A stretch of DNA of 50,036 nucleotides from assembly GCA_937893835.1 (NCBI GenBank), contig CALCSS010000042.1, positions 1-50,036 on the forward strand, written 5' to 3'. Positions 17,184-25,086 of the stretch are shown here, in pieces. A program made the translations under genes and the position numbers. The DNA comes from an uncultured Fidelibacterota bacterium. Its GTDB lineage: Bacteria > Fidelibacterota > Marinisomatia > Marinisomatales > UBA1611. Each line of letters begins with the position of its first letter. The stretch's first letter is position 1. Below the pieces are notes generated by a model. That model was not told the DNA's origin. It saw only the letters and a program-made list of their open reading frames with translations, and searched no databases.

Positions 17184-17987
17184 TTATTTTAATTTTAGAG
17201 CAGCGCTCTTATAGATCAGTTTTCCAGATAAAAAGGCATCGTTAACACTACCGCCTTTTATACCGGCATAAGACTCGAAAACACCACGAAACAAACTAGG
17301 CACATATGTATTGATCTGATTTTTTCTTTGTGGTGTCAAGATATTTAATGCGCGCATTATGTTTGGGGTGATATCCTTTTCTTTTTCAATAAAAAACCCT
17401 GCAGATGAAAACGCCTGGAACAACTTCTCCATTTCACTAACTGTCCTAAAATCACACCAAAGAAAGGAGCCCGTTCTTTTTAATACACGAACCACCTCAA
17501 AAAGAAATATATCAATGTTTCCATAGCAGTGAGACGATTCGACATTCAGGACCACATCAAAAACATTGTCTTCAAAAGGGAGGTTTTCAGAATCACCCCG
17601 TACAAATGATAGACCAGGCTCATCAAAAGATGCCACACATAGATCGACAGCATCCGACGAAACGTCTAAACCGGTAACTGTTTTAGTGTTTAAACAAGTT
17701 TGAATATATGAAGCGCCGCCACCGCGGCCAGACCCAACTTCTAATAGGTTTGCATTAGAAAGACCAACCTGGGTTGCCGTATGGTGATATAGTTGAACAG
17801 AGTACCTCTCGTTATCATATGCTTCTGACATCGCCGGGTGGAATCCATCCTCATCATAACCATAATTCATAAACCTGAAGCTGTGTTGGTGGGATTTTCG
17901 TGCAAAAACATTATACCAAAACCGCCAAAACCATTTTTTTGAAGATGGGGAAAACTGTATAAACCATACAATTATCTTTTGTATCAT
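17184..17987 (-). CDS. SAM-dependent class I methyltransferase
   Basis: 267 residues. Motif I is LLEVGSGRGGGASYI (81-95), followed by VTGLDVSSDAV (104-114), a GDSENLPFEDNVFDVV segment (131-145) and NVESSHCYG (148-156). The N-terminal NYGYDEDGF and the NVESSHCY signature are those of the phthiotriol/phenolphthiotriol O-methyltransferase type and related lipid-linked methyltransferases. The start ATG is one base after the SDR stop, so the genes are translationally linked. Position at the end of the AGPS cluster suggests a lipid or polyprenyl-type substrate, but this is inference; the acceptor cannot be named. Confidence 0.85.
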   Translation of the reverse strand: MIQKIIVWFIQFSPSSKKWFWRFWYNVFARKSHQHSFRFMNYGYDEDGFHPAMSEAYDNERYSVQLYHHTATQVGLSNANLLEVGSGRGGGASYIQTCLNTKTVTGLDVSSDAVDLCVASFDEPGLSFVRGDSENLPFEDNVFDVVLNVESSHCYGNIDIFLFEVVRVLKRTGSFLWCDFRTVSEMEKLFQAFSSAGFFIEKEKDITPNIMRALNILTPQRKNQINTYVPSLFRGVFESYAGIKGGSVNDAFLSGKLIYKSAALKLK

Positions 17988-17988
17988 T

Positions 17989-18792
17989 TTACCTTGGTTT
18001 TTCTACGACCTGGTCAGCCCTAAACTCCAAATACCATCGCCAAAAGGCTTTAAAAAAAGGTATTAGTCGTAGTTTTAGTGGAATATATGTCGTTCTCCAA
18101 TCCCTTTCGATTGCATATAAGATTTTTTGAACACATCTATCAAGACCCATAGACTCCTTACTGTGTTGTTTTGGTGGTTTTTTGTGTACTTTTCCATCTG
18201 GACCGAATGCATTTCCGCGAAGGTTTGTATCCTTGATCCAGCCCAAGATGGCCTCTAAGACTGTTATTTCTTTTTTATTTTCAATCGCCAAAGTGGATAT
18301 AAAACCATGAAGTGCGTGTTTTGAAGCCGCATAACCAGAATGCCTTGGAAAACCCATAAGGGCTTGACCCGTAGAGCAACTAATGATTTTTCCGCGAGTT
18401 TCTTTTAAGTGAGGCAAGGCAGCATGAACACAGTTCACGGCACCTAAATAATTCACATTTATTAGATCTTTAAAAAAATCAAGGTCAGTTATTTCATCAA
18501 AGCGAGCCCACATGCTTACCCCCGCATTTAACACCAACCCATCAACGCGACCAAAGGCCTCGATAGTTCTGTTTACCATGTGTTGACACTGCTCTAGGAC
18601 CGTTATATCTGTTTGTACAGGAACAGCCTTTCCACCAGAGTCTGTGATATGATTGCAAACCCTTTCGATCTCATCAAGCCTTCGTGCGGCACAGACAACC
18701 ATAGAGCCAGCAACAGATAACTGCCTACAAAGCTCTTCACCGATACCAGAAGAGCCACCCGTTATAATAAAGACCTTGTTTTTTAGAATCAT
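17989..18792 (-). CDS. Short-chain dehydrogenase/reductase (candidate alkyl/acyl-DHAP reductase)
   Basis: 267 residues. A classical SDR: cofactor loop TGGSSGIGE (11-19), LNAG (88-91), catalytic Ser140, Tyr154 and Lys158 in SGYAASKHA. The C-terminal part includes GWIKDTNLRGNAFGPDG, DRCVQKILYAIERDWRTTYIP and a Trp-rich end, features reminiscent of the DHRS7 group. Mammalian DHRS7B (PexRAP) reduces alkyl-DHAP after AGPS. Because the gene follows AGPS by about 20 bases, reduction of alkyl- or acyl-dihydroxyacetone phosphate is the best guess. The fold is certain; the substrate is inferred from context. Confidence 0.85.
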   Translation of the reverse strand: MILKNKVFIITGGSSGIGEELCRQLSVAGSMVVCAARRLDEIERVCNHITDSGGKAVPVQTDITVLEQCQHMVNRTIEAFGRVDGLVLNAGVSMWARFDEITDLDFFKDLINVNYLGAVNCVHAALPHLKETRGKIISCSTGQALMGFPRHSGYAASKHALHGFISTLAIENKKEITVLEAILGWIKDTNLRGNAFGPDGKVHKKPPKQHSKESMGLDRCVQKILYAIERDWRTTYIPLKLRLIPFFKAFWRWYLEFRADQVVEKPR

Positions 18793-18814
18793 AAAGAAAG
18801 ACCCGGGAAATAAT

Positions 18815-20572
18815 TCAATCTAGCACTATATTGTTTTTTACCCCAAAAATATTATCGGGGTCTTGTGATTTTTTTATTCCCCTAACCATATCTATACTGC
18901 CCTCCGAGATGGTGTCAGACATAAAATCCTTTCTCAATTTTCCCACGCCGTGGTGGTGTGATATTGAGCCCCCGTTCTTTATAAAGTTTTCTCTCATTTT
19001 GTGCTCAATCTTTGTGAATACATCCTCCGGATTTTCAATACCATCAAAACTCATGGCTATGGTGTTATACATACAAACACCAGTGTGATATATTTTTGAT
19101 ATCCGTGATGTAAAAAAAGGTTTTCCCGGCAGACCGTTTTCTTTGTGAAGTTGATTTACTAGTTTAAAGGCCTCTCCTTTAACCTGGTTTATCTTTGACC
19201 AAGGAACCGCTGTTTCCATTGTTTCTCCAAGAATGTTTTGGGTGAATATCAGCTCCCTTATATAGGCTATTACCATTGTTGCAAGATATCCACTTTCTCC
19301 GGTGCTTTCACCCGCAAGGATACCACCATGTTTTTTTGCAAGTATAGTGAGATTGTCTCGTTGGTTTTTTACCTCAGACAGAGACCCCTCTATTTTAAAA
19401 ACAGCTGCTGTAAACCTTTCGGGGTCAACACCTTTTATATTAAAAAGGATGTATTTTTTTAACCGATCCAATGCCCCAGAAAGGCCTTCTTTCTCTTCTT
19501 TTAAGGCGTTTCCAAGTCGAATCTGTAGATTGTCTGCCAGCCTAGCACTTGCCGGAACCATATTGGAATGAAAAAGGTCATACATAAACCGGACCCCCGT
19601 TTCCCAATCGTTGAATATTATAGACTCATAGGCAGAAGACTCTGGTAGTCGATGTATTTTTAGGGTGGCCTTTGTTATAATACCAAGGTTTCCTTCGGAC
19701 CCAAACAATATGTTTTGTGCCTTGATCCCAAAAGAGGACCTTGTGAGTGGTTTTATCTGATTTATTGTACCAACAGGTGTGATCATGGTCAGGTTCTGAA
19801 CGATGTCTTCAATATTTCCATATCGATGTTTTTTCATACCTGCAGCATTGGTGGATATCCACCCACCCACGGTCGAGAATTCATAACTATCAGGTTCGTG
19901 CCCAACGGTAAAGCCTTCTTTGTTTAGCGCCTCTTCTAATGCCTTTCCTGTTATACCAGCCTGAACGGTTGCCATAAGGTTTTCTTCATCTATGGATTCA
20001 ACAGCGTCCATTCTTCTAGTATCAACAGAAACGACCATTCGGCCTTCCTGTTTGGGTGGCCTAAGGGCGTTGGTGACGTTTGTTCCGCCGCCATAAGGAA
20101 TTAGGCAGACGTTGTGTTTTTTTGCAAGTAGGATCAATTTGGTCGTATCGTCCTCACTCTCAATATAGAAAACGAGGTCGGCAAAGGTTTCTAGTTTGTT
20201 ATACAGAACCTTATACACCTCATCGGTAGAGTGTTGTCCGTGGCTGTGTAGTACCCTCTCTTTTTCTTCGTTAGTAAATCGGTCCTTATCAAACACTTCT
20301 TTCAATTCTGCCATAAAGGGCTCATTGATTTTTGGTTTGACAATATGTTTTTTGTCTAATTCTTTAATTTTTGGTTCTAGTTTAAAATCCACCCCAAGTA
20401 TTCCTTCGACAAATGGAATGAAATTAGGAAGCCTCTTTCCGCAAATAGGATATCTGTTTCCTGAGAAAGATACAGACATGTCCTTGTTTATAATGAAACC
20501 TGAATCCCTGTAGCCCCACTTATGGCCCCAGTTAGAGTCGTTGATGCCAAAAAACTTTTCTTTCTTACCCAT
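18815..20572 (-). CDS. agps: Alkyldihydroxyacetonephosphate synthase-like FAD enzyme (AGPS)
   Basis: 585 residues from the ATG at 20572; a TTG at 20584 would add four. AGPS exchanges the acyl chain of acyl-DHAP for a fatty alcohol, making the ether bond. Counting from the TTG: KWGYRDSGF (22-30) and NRYPICGKRLPNF match the eukaryotic N-terminus; the FAD site is PYGGGTNV (163-170); GHEPDSYEFSTVGGW and GMKKHRYGNIED (228-260) are nearly those of the human enzyme. PASARLADN carries the Arg equivalent to human Arg419. SHHHGVGKLRKDF (542-554) is the active-site His cluster, and DPDNIFG closes it. No peroxisomal or secretion signal is seen. It overlaps the end of the acyltransferase gene, so the two are coupled. 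The strength of the AGPS signature separates it from D-lactate/glycolate oxidases. Confidence 0.88.
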   Translation of the reverse strand: MGKKEKFFGINDSNWGHKWGYRDSGFIINKDMSVSFSGNRYPICGKRLPNFIPFVEGILGVDFKLEPKIKELDKKHIVKPKINEPFMAELKEVFDKDRFTNEEKERVLHSHGQHSTDEVYKVLYNKLETFADLVFYIESEDDTTKLILLAKKHNVCLIPYGGGTNVTNALRPPKQEGRMVVSVDTRRMDAVESIDEENLMATVQAGITGKALEEALNKEGFTVGHEPDSYEFSTVGGWISTNAAGMKKHRYGNIEDIVQNLTMITPVGTINQIKPLTRSSFGIKAQNILFGSEGNLGIITKATLKIHRLPESSAYESIIFNDWETGVRFMYDLFHSNMVPASARLADNLQIRLGNALKEEKEGLSGALDRLKKYILFNIKGVDPERFTAAVFKIEGSLSEVKNQRDNLTILAKKHGGILAGESTGESGYLATMVIAYIRELIFTQNILGETMETAVPWSKINQVKGEAFKLVNQLHKENGLPGKPFFTSRISKIYHTGVCMYNTIAMSFDGIENPEDVFTKIEHKMRENFIKNGGSISHHHGVGKLRKDFMSDTISEGSIDMVRGIKKSQDPDNIFGVKNNIVLD

Positions 20573-21296
20573 ATAGGGTCTCAACCTTTTCTTTTATGCT
20601 TTGTTCAAGCGTTGTGGTCATGTTTTTTATAGCCTCTGCAGCCTCAGTGTCAGAACCGCTGGAGTCTTTCAAAAAGGACCGGGGATAAATTGGTTCAAGA
20701 ATGTAAACATTTATTCTGGTTGGTAGACCAAAAAAAACTCTACCTCGTGGCCAAATTTTATGGGAACCATGAATTACAGCTGGAAGAATAGGCTTGTTCA
20801 GGTTTAAGGAAAAGGTAGCTGCCCCTTTTTTAAAAGGGAGCATTTTACCAGGTTCCCCACGAGTTCCCTCTGGAAACAAAATAAGATTTCGCTGACCATA
20901 GTCCATAAACGCATTACAAAGAGCCTCCGAATCCTGTATTGATAATTTTTTATTTTCATTGGACTGTCGATCAACAGGTATAAGGTTCATAATTGTATTT
21001 ACAGCGCCTCTTTTGATCCAGTTTTCAAACCAATAATCTCGGGCCGCCAACATTCCAAAATGATTGAAACTCTTTTTTGATGCAACAGCAAGAAGAGCAA
21101 CGTCCATATGGCTATTATGGTTACTACAAAAAATAAACGATGAGTCTGGAATATTGTCTCTGCCAAACACCCTTAGGGGGGCGTAGGTTTTAAAAACAAA
21201 TTTTGAATAACAATAAAATAAAGTTTTGAATATCTTATAAAAAAGGGGCTGCTTCCCCAAAAGATATGAATATTTGGGGTTTTGGAGCACGTCCAT
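20565..21296 (-). CDS. PlsC-family acyltransferase linked to AGPS
   Basis: 243 residues. Motif I SNHNSHMD (HX4D, about 58-65), a GAVNTIMNLIPVDR segment, motif III FPEGTRGEPGKMLPFKKGA and motif IV LPAVIHGSHKIWP are all intact, so this is an active glycerolipid acyltransferase. The amphipathic/hydrophobic N-terminus (YKIFKTLFYCYSKFVFKTY) suggests membrane association. It overlaps AGPS by 8 to 20 bases. It could be the DHAP or lysolipid acyltransferase that supplies acyl-DHAP to AGPS, or act later on alkyl-glycerol-phosphate; sequence alone cannot decide. Confidence 0.88.
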   Translation of the reverse strand: MDVLQNPKYSYLLGKQPLFYKIFKTLFYCYSKFVFKTYAPLRVFGRDNIPDSSFIFCSNHNSHMDVALLAVASKKSFNHFGMLAARDYWFENWIKRGAVNTIMNLIPVDRQSNENKKLSIQDSEALCNAFMDYGQRNLILFPEGTRGEPGKMLPFKKGAATFSLNLNKPILPAVIHGSHKIWPRGRVFFGLPTRINVYILEPIYPRSFLKDSSGSDTEAAEAIKNMTTTLEQSIKEKVETLYG

Positions 21297-21304
21297 GGTT
21301 TTTT

Positions 21305-22465
21305 TTATTTTCTACCATATTTCATATGAGCATCGGTAAAGGTGTGGGAACCAATGGCACAGACAAGGGAGATATCTAGGGCCAGTGTTGCGCCCGCAAT
21401 TATTTCTGCAAGCTTTCTAGATGAATGTTCACCCTCAGCACACTCCAAGAGTTCTAGGTTCTTTTTTTGCATTTTAAGCCTTGTTCCACCGCCGACCGTT
21501 CCAACCGTAAGAGAGGGGAGTGTAAGTTTGAACTTTAGCGCATCTTCTTTTTTTTCTATTGCAAAATGAGCAATGCTATTTTCTGATGCGCAAGCAGCAT
21601 CTTGACCTGTTGCTAAATAAATAGCGGTAAGAGCATTAGACTCGTGAATTCCGTTACCATGAATTCCAGCCATGCTTGAAATGGTTGGGTAGTACGGCCA
21701 CGCCTCAAAAAGAATGTCCGGGTCCACCTTCAAAACCTTCTTCATAACGCTGTTTTTTATTGTGGTTTCAGCTGCGACTCCATGACCCCGACCCAAGAGC
21801 ATATTTCTAACAGATGGTTTTTTATCGCTGTTTATGTTTGATTCAAGAAAATAATTATATCCAGTTTCTTTACGAATTAACTCACAAGCAACCTTTGCCG
21901 CCAATGTGACCATGTTTTGACCAGCGGCGTTTCCGGTATCCATGACAATATCCAAAACAACATAACCCTGAACAGCATATTGGTCTATTCTTAACACCTT
22001 GCCATAGTTGGTAGTGCTTTCAGCTGCGTCAACAATGGCCTCTTTGTTTTTATTTACCCAGGTTTGAAACTTTGCGCTTTCGTCTAAGTCGTCAAAAATA
22101 AAAACAGGCGCCCTAGAGAGTTCCTGTCTAAAGTGCCTTACCTTTGTTCCACCGCTTAGATAGGAGGCCAACATGCCCCTGTTCATCGACATTGCCAACG
22201 TTCCCTCTAATGTACAAACAGGAACACAATACTCACCCTTGGCGTAAAGACCATCAAGAAGCACTGGGCCAACGACGGCCATTGGAACCTTCATGAACCC
22301 AACATGGTTCTCAATTATGCCTCGTAGTTCTTCTGGGCTATCTTCTGAGGTGTCGCCTAGGTCAATATCGGCATAGCTTTTGACCCACTCAACTCGAGCA
22401 GCCGAGTCTTCAGGTTTAAACCCCCTAGGAATAGAAGAGCTTTTCCCGTTTTTTTCTTCAGTCAT
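21305..22465 (-). CDS. Hydroxymethylglutaryl-CoA reductase family protein
   Basis: 386 residues without membrane anchor. HMG-CoA reductase converts HMG-CoA to mevalonate with two NAD(P)H. The four catalytic residues are present: Glu88 in LEGTL, Lys215 in SDKKP, Asp289 in GQDAA and His380 in DAHMKYGRK. ENHVGFMKVPMAVVGP and GTVGGGT (322-328) are family signatures. The cofactor motif DAMG(M/A)N reads NAAGQN (179-184), a departure from nearly all characterised members. The gene heads the acyltransferase-AGPS-SDR-methyltransferase block, 8 bases before the acyltransferase. It may serve isoprenoid synthesis, or it may reduce another acyl-CoA thioester; the second idea is speculation. Confidence 0.85.
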   Translation of the reverse strand: MTEEKNGKSSSIPRGFKPEDSAARVEWVKSYADIDLGDTSEDSPEELRGIIENHVGFMKVPMAVVGPVLLDGLYAKGEYCVPVCTLEGTLAMSMNRGMLASYLSGGTKVRHFRQELSRAPVFIFDDLDESAKFQTWVNKNKEAIVDAAESTTNYGKVLRIDQYAVQGYVVLDIVMDTGNAAGQNMVTLAAKVACELIRKETGYNYFLESNINSDKKPSVRNMLLGRGHGVAAETTIKNSVMKKVLKVDPDILFEAWPYYPTISSMAGIHGNGIHESNALTAIYLATGQDAACASENSIAHFAIEKKEDALKFKLTLPSLTVGTVGGGTRLKMQKKNLELLECAEGEHSSRKLAEIIAGATLALDISLVCAIGSHTFTDAHMKYGRK

Positions 22466-22665
22466 TAATGATCTTTTATTGTGTGTTTTTGGTTATTCGG
22501 TATCGGGGATGGACCCGAGCCATATATTTAATGTCGGTATATCATTGAAATACACGGGAAGGTACAAAGCGTTTTAAATAAAAACACTTAAAAAAAAACA
22601 AATAAAAACCTAATGTTTAAACTCGCATTTAAACACTATATTATCTAATTAGTAATATAAAAAAC
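22466..22665. promoter_or_regulatory. divergent intergenic region between HMGR operon and secreted-protein operon
   Basis: About 200 bases without a gene. It must hold promoters for both directions. A short GC-richer inverted repeat TCGGGGATGGACCCGA at 22503-22518 (5-bp stem, 6-base loop) stands out against the AT-rich surroundings and could be an operator or leader hairpin of the HMGR operon. I see no convincing -35/-10 pair and no tRNA or riboswitch. Confidence 0.35.
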
Positions 22666-23190
22666 ATGATACTAAATAAAACAATTGCCCTTGTTCTTTT
22701 TATTGGTCTTGCATATCCGCAGTTTAAACCAAGCTTTGTCAAAAACCCTGAAAAAGAATCAATTTATGAAGCTGATGATGAAAACGATCAGGAAGAAACT
22801 GATGGTAGGTTCAACCATAGGCAAATGTTTTCTGCGATGTTCTCGATACATAAAGGGGCCCCTGTTACCATGTATTCATATACAAACATCTTCAGTTATG
22901 ATGTTCGAGAAGACCTCGTTGCTGACGTTAAAGTACATGGGCGATTTTTAAATAGTGCATACCACGATACCTGGGGAGGGGGCATTTATGGCCAACCTCA
23001 CCTGGCGATGGATGCGGGAATAAAATATTCACCAATGAACAATGGATTATTTGATATTCAGGCAAGAACCTTTCATGATGAGTGGTGGAGCGGACAATCT
23101 ATCTATCTCTCCTTTTTAGGCATACCGATCAAGAGATTATATAAATCAAAATCTTTTGACCATTATTTTGGACCAAACCTTTGGGACTAG
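22666..23190 (+). CDS. Exported protein of unknown function
   Basis: 174 residues. I do not recognise the family. The N-terminus MILNKTIALVLFIGLAYPQ is a Sec signal peptide. An acidic linker (EADDENDQEETDG) follows, then alternating hydrophobic/polar strands rich in Tyr, Trp and Gly (MYSYTNIFSYDVREDLVAD, YHDTWGGGIYGQPHLAMDAGIKYSP), as in outer-membrane or periplasmic beta proteins. It heads a rightward group with a TolB-like propeller (start 40 bases downstream) and an MltB-type transglycosylase, which suggests an envelope role. No ribosome-binding site is obvious. Confidence 0.6.
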   Translation: MILNKTIALVLFIGLAYPQFKPSFVKNPEKESIYEADDENDQEETDGRFNHRQMFSAMFSIHKGAPVTMYSYTNIFSYDVREDLVADVKVHGRFLNSAYHDTWGGGIYGQPHLAMDAGIKYSPMNNGLFDIQARTFHDEWWSGQSIYLSFLGIPIKRLYKSKSFDHYFGPNLWD

Positions 23191-23230
23191 TCCAGAAAAA
23201 ACACCCCCGACCAACCAAGGCAAGACCAAA

Positions 23231-24286
23231 ATGAAACGAAGAGAAATGCCACAATCGTTGCTTGTGCTGTTTGTTTTTTCAGCAGCGCTGGCCACAGAAA
23301 GCAAAGTTTCCCTAATAGAAAAAAAAGAAACAAGATTTCTGAACATTCGACAGCTAACCTTTGCCGGTGAGAACGCTGAAGCGTATTTCTCTTTAGATGG
23401 AAAAAACTTGATATTTCAAGCACACGAGGGTGATTCTCTATGTGACCAGATATATACAATGGAGCTTTCAACAGGAGAGACCAAGAGGGTTTCAACTGGT
23501 AACGGTGTAACCACATGTGGTTATTTTGAATATCCCGACTGTAAAAACATCCTCTATGCCTCCACACACCTTGGTGGAACGGATTGCCCTCCAAAACCAG
23601 ACCATGCTCAGGGTTATGTCTGGAAACTATACCCAGACTATGATATCTTTCACTCAACCAAAGAGGGTGAGAAGATAAAGAGATTGACAGATTCTCCCGG
23701 CTATGATGCCGAGGCCACAGTTGCATTCGATGGAAGCAGGGTGCTTTATACCTCGATGGTGAGCGGCGACCTAGATATATGGTCAATGAATATTGATGGT
23801 TCAAATAAGACCCAACTAACCGACCGCATGGGTTATGACGGAGGAGCTTTTTTCAATTCACAGGCAACAAGGATCGTCTGGCGAGTTTACCATCCAAAAA
23901 CACAGAAAGAGGTTGCGGAATATAAGAGTCTATTGTCAGAAAACACAATTCGCCCAATGGCTCTTCAATTATGGACAATGAACACAGATGGAACAAACAA
24001 ACAACAGGTTACAAATAACGATGCTGCAAATTTTGGTCCTTATTTTTTTCCTGATGGAAATAAAATTATTTTTTCATCAAATTTACATGACCCAAGCGGT
24101 AGAGATTTTGATCTTTACGCCATTGGAGTTGAGGGTACAAACCTAGAGAGAATCACCTTTTTCAATGGATTTGATGGCTTTCCGATGTTTAGTCCAAACG
24201 GAAAGTTTTTAGTTTTTGCCTCTAATCGAAATCAGGCAAAAAGAGGAGACACAAACTTGTTTATTACAGAATGGAACTATAGATGA
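23231..24286 (+). CDS. TolB-like beta-propeller protein (PD40/WD40-like repeats), exported
   Basis: 351 residues from the ATG at 23231; the frame is open upstream, but that would overlap the preceding gene, whereas this start gives a signal peptide (MKRREMPQSLLVLFVFSAALA). Repeats with the PD40 pattern are visible: LTFAGENAEAYFSLDGKNLIF, LTDSPGYDAEATVAFDGSRV, LTDRMGYDGGAFFNSQATRI, a NDAANFGPYFFPDGNKIIFSS unit and FDGFPMFSPNGKFLVFAS. This gives a five- to six-bladed propeller like the C-terminal part of TolB, but without an obvious TolB N-terminal domain. It probably binds peptides or proteins in the periplasm. It overlaps the next gene by 4 bases (ATGA). Confidence 0.8.
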   Translation: MKRREMPQSLLVLFVFSAALATESKVSLIEKKETRFLNIRQLTFAGENAEAYFSLDGKNLIFQAHEGDSLCDQIYTMELSTGETKRVSTGNGVTTCGYFEYPDCKNILYASTHLGGTDCPPKPDHAQGYVWKLYPDYDIFHSTKEGEKIKRLTDSPGYDAEATVAFDGSRVLYTSMVSGDLDIWSMNIDGSNKTQLTDRMGYDGGAFFNSQATRIVWRVYHPKTQKEVAEYKSLLSENTIRPMALQLWTMNTDGTNKQQVTNNDAANFGPYFFPDGNKIIFSSNLHDPSGRDFDLYAIGVEGTNLERITFFNGFDGFPMFSPNGKFLVFASNRNQAKRGDTNLFITEWNYR

Positions 24287-25083
24287 AAGACCTTATTAAG
24301 ATTTTATTTTTAACTATTTTTGTTTTTGCTCAAAAGGTTGATGATGACCTAGCCTATCGACTTGTGATAGAAAAGCTTGATGGCGCAATACCTGAGGCGT
24401 TTGTCAGAGAGGCCTTTTCTAGTGGAGAGGTCAAGATACACAAGGAAATTGCCGATAGATTTGCAAAGCCCTATGAAAAAAAACCCTGGTCAGACTACAG
24501 AAAGATATTTGTAAAGGAGTCACGCGTATCTGCCGGCTCAAGGTTCTACAAGGACAACCTAAATTTAATTACCTCAGTAGCTGAAAAATATGGAGTTGAT
24601 CCGTTCATAGTTGTGACCATTGCAGGGGTTGAGAGTAATTACGGTGTTCACCATTCGCAGTTTTCTGTTTTTAATTCATTGTATTCTCAGATTCACGATA
24701 TTCCACGAAGGTCAAAGTGGGCAACCAAGGAATTGGCAGAGTTTTTAAAGTATTGTTACAACGATCAACTAGACCCACAAGAAACAGGGGGATCTTATGC
24801 TGGAGCTTTTGGATATGGACAGTTTATTCCATCCAGCTTTACCAGATACTCGGTTGATTTCAACAAAAATGGTGTCCGCGAGCCATACAGTTGGCCAGAC
24901 GTTTTAGGAAGTATCGCGAACTATCTTCGGTTAAATGGATATTTATCAAATAGCAAGGACTACGGCAAGGGTGGCGATATATATAAATCTATCTACGCCT
25001 ACAATCACGCAGATAATTATGTAATGGCGGTTTTAGAGCTTACAGAAAAGATACGTGAGCGCGTTGGTGACAATAAACAATAA
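24283..25083 (+). CDS. mltB: MltB-type lytic murein transglycosylase
   Basis: 266 residues with a signal peptide (MKDLIKILFLTIFVFAQ). Lytic transglycosylases cleave peptidoglycan glycan strands to form 1,6-anhydro ends. The SLT_2 fold shows VTIAGVESNYG with the catalytic Glu117, FNSLYSQ, GSYAGAFGYGQFIPSSF and DVLGSIANYLRLNGY, all typical of the MltB family. It lacks the C-terminal peptidoglycan-binding domain of longer homologues. The start overlaps the propeller gene stop, so expression is coupled, and it converges on the M28 peptidase with only 3 bases between. Confidence 0.9.
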   Translation: MKDLIKILFLTIFVFAQKVDDDLAYRLVIEKLDGAIPEAFVREAFSSGEVKIHKEIADRFAKPYEKKPWSDYRKIFVKESRVSAGSRFYKDNLNLITSVAEKYGVDPFIVVTIAGVESNYGVHHSQFSVFNSLYSQIHDIPRRSKWATKELAEFLKYCYNDQLDPQETGGSYAGAFGYGQFIPSSFTRYSVDFNKNGVREPYSWPDVLGSIANYLRLNGYLSNSKDYGKGGDIYKSIYAYNHADNYVMAVLELTEKIRERVGDNKQ

Positions 25084-25086
25084 CCA

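Noticed and set aside
22466..22665. tRNA or riboswitch in the gap before the secreted-protein operon
   Set aside because: The single GC-rich hairpin is too small and no cloverleaf or known aptamer pattern can be drawn.
23187..23804. Leftward 205-residue open frame opposite the TolB-like gene
   Set aside because: Low-quality composition, no domain; the opposite strand encodes a clear propeller with signal peptide.
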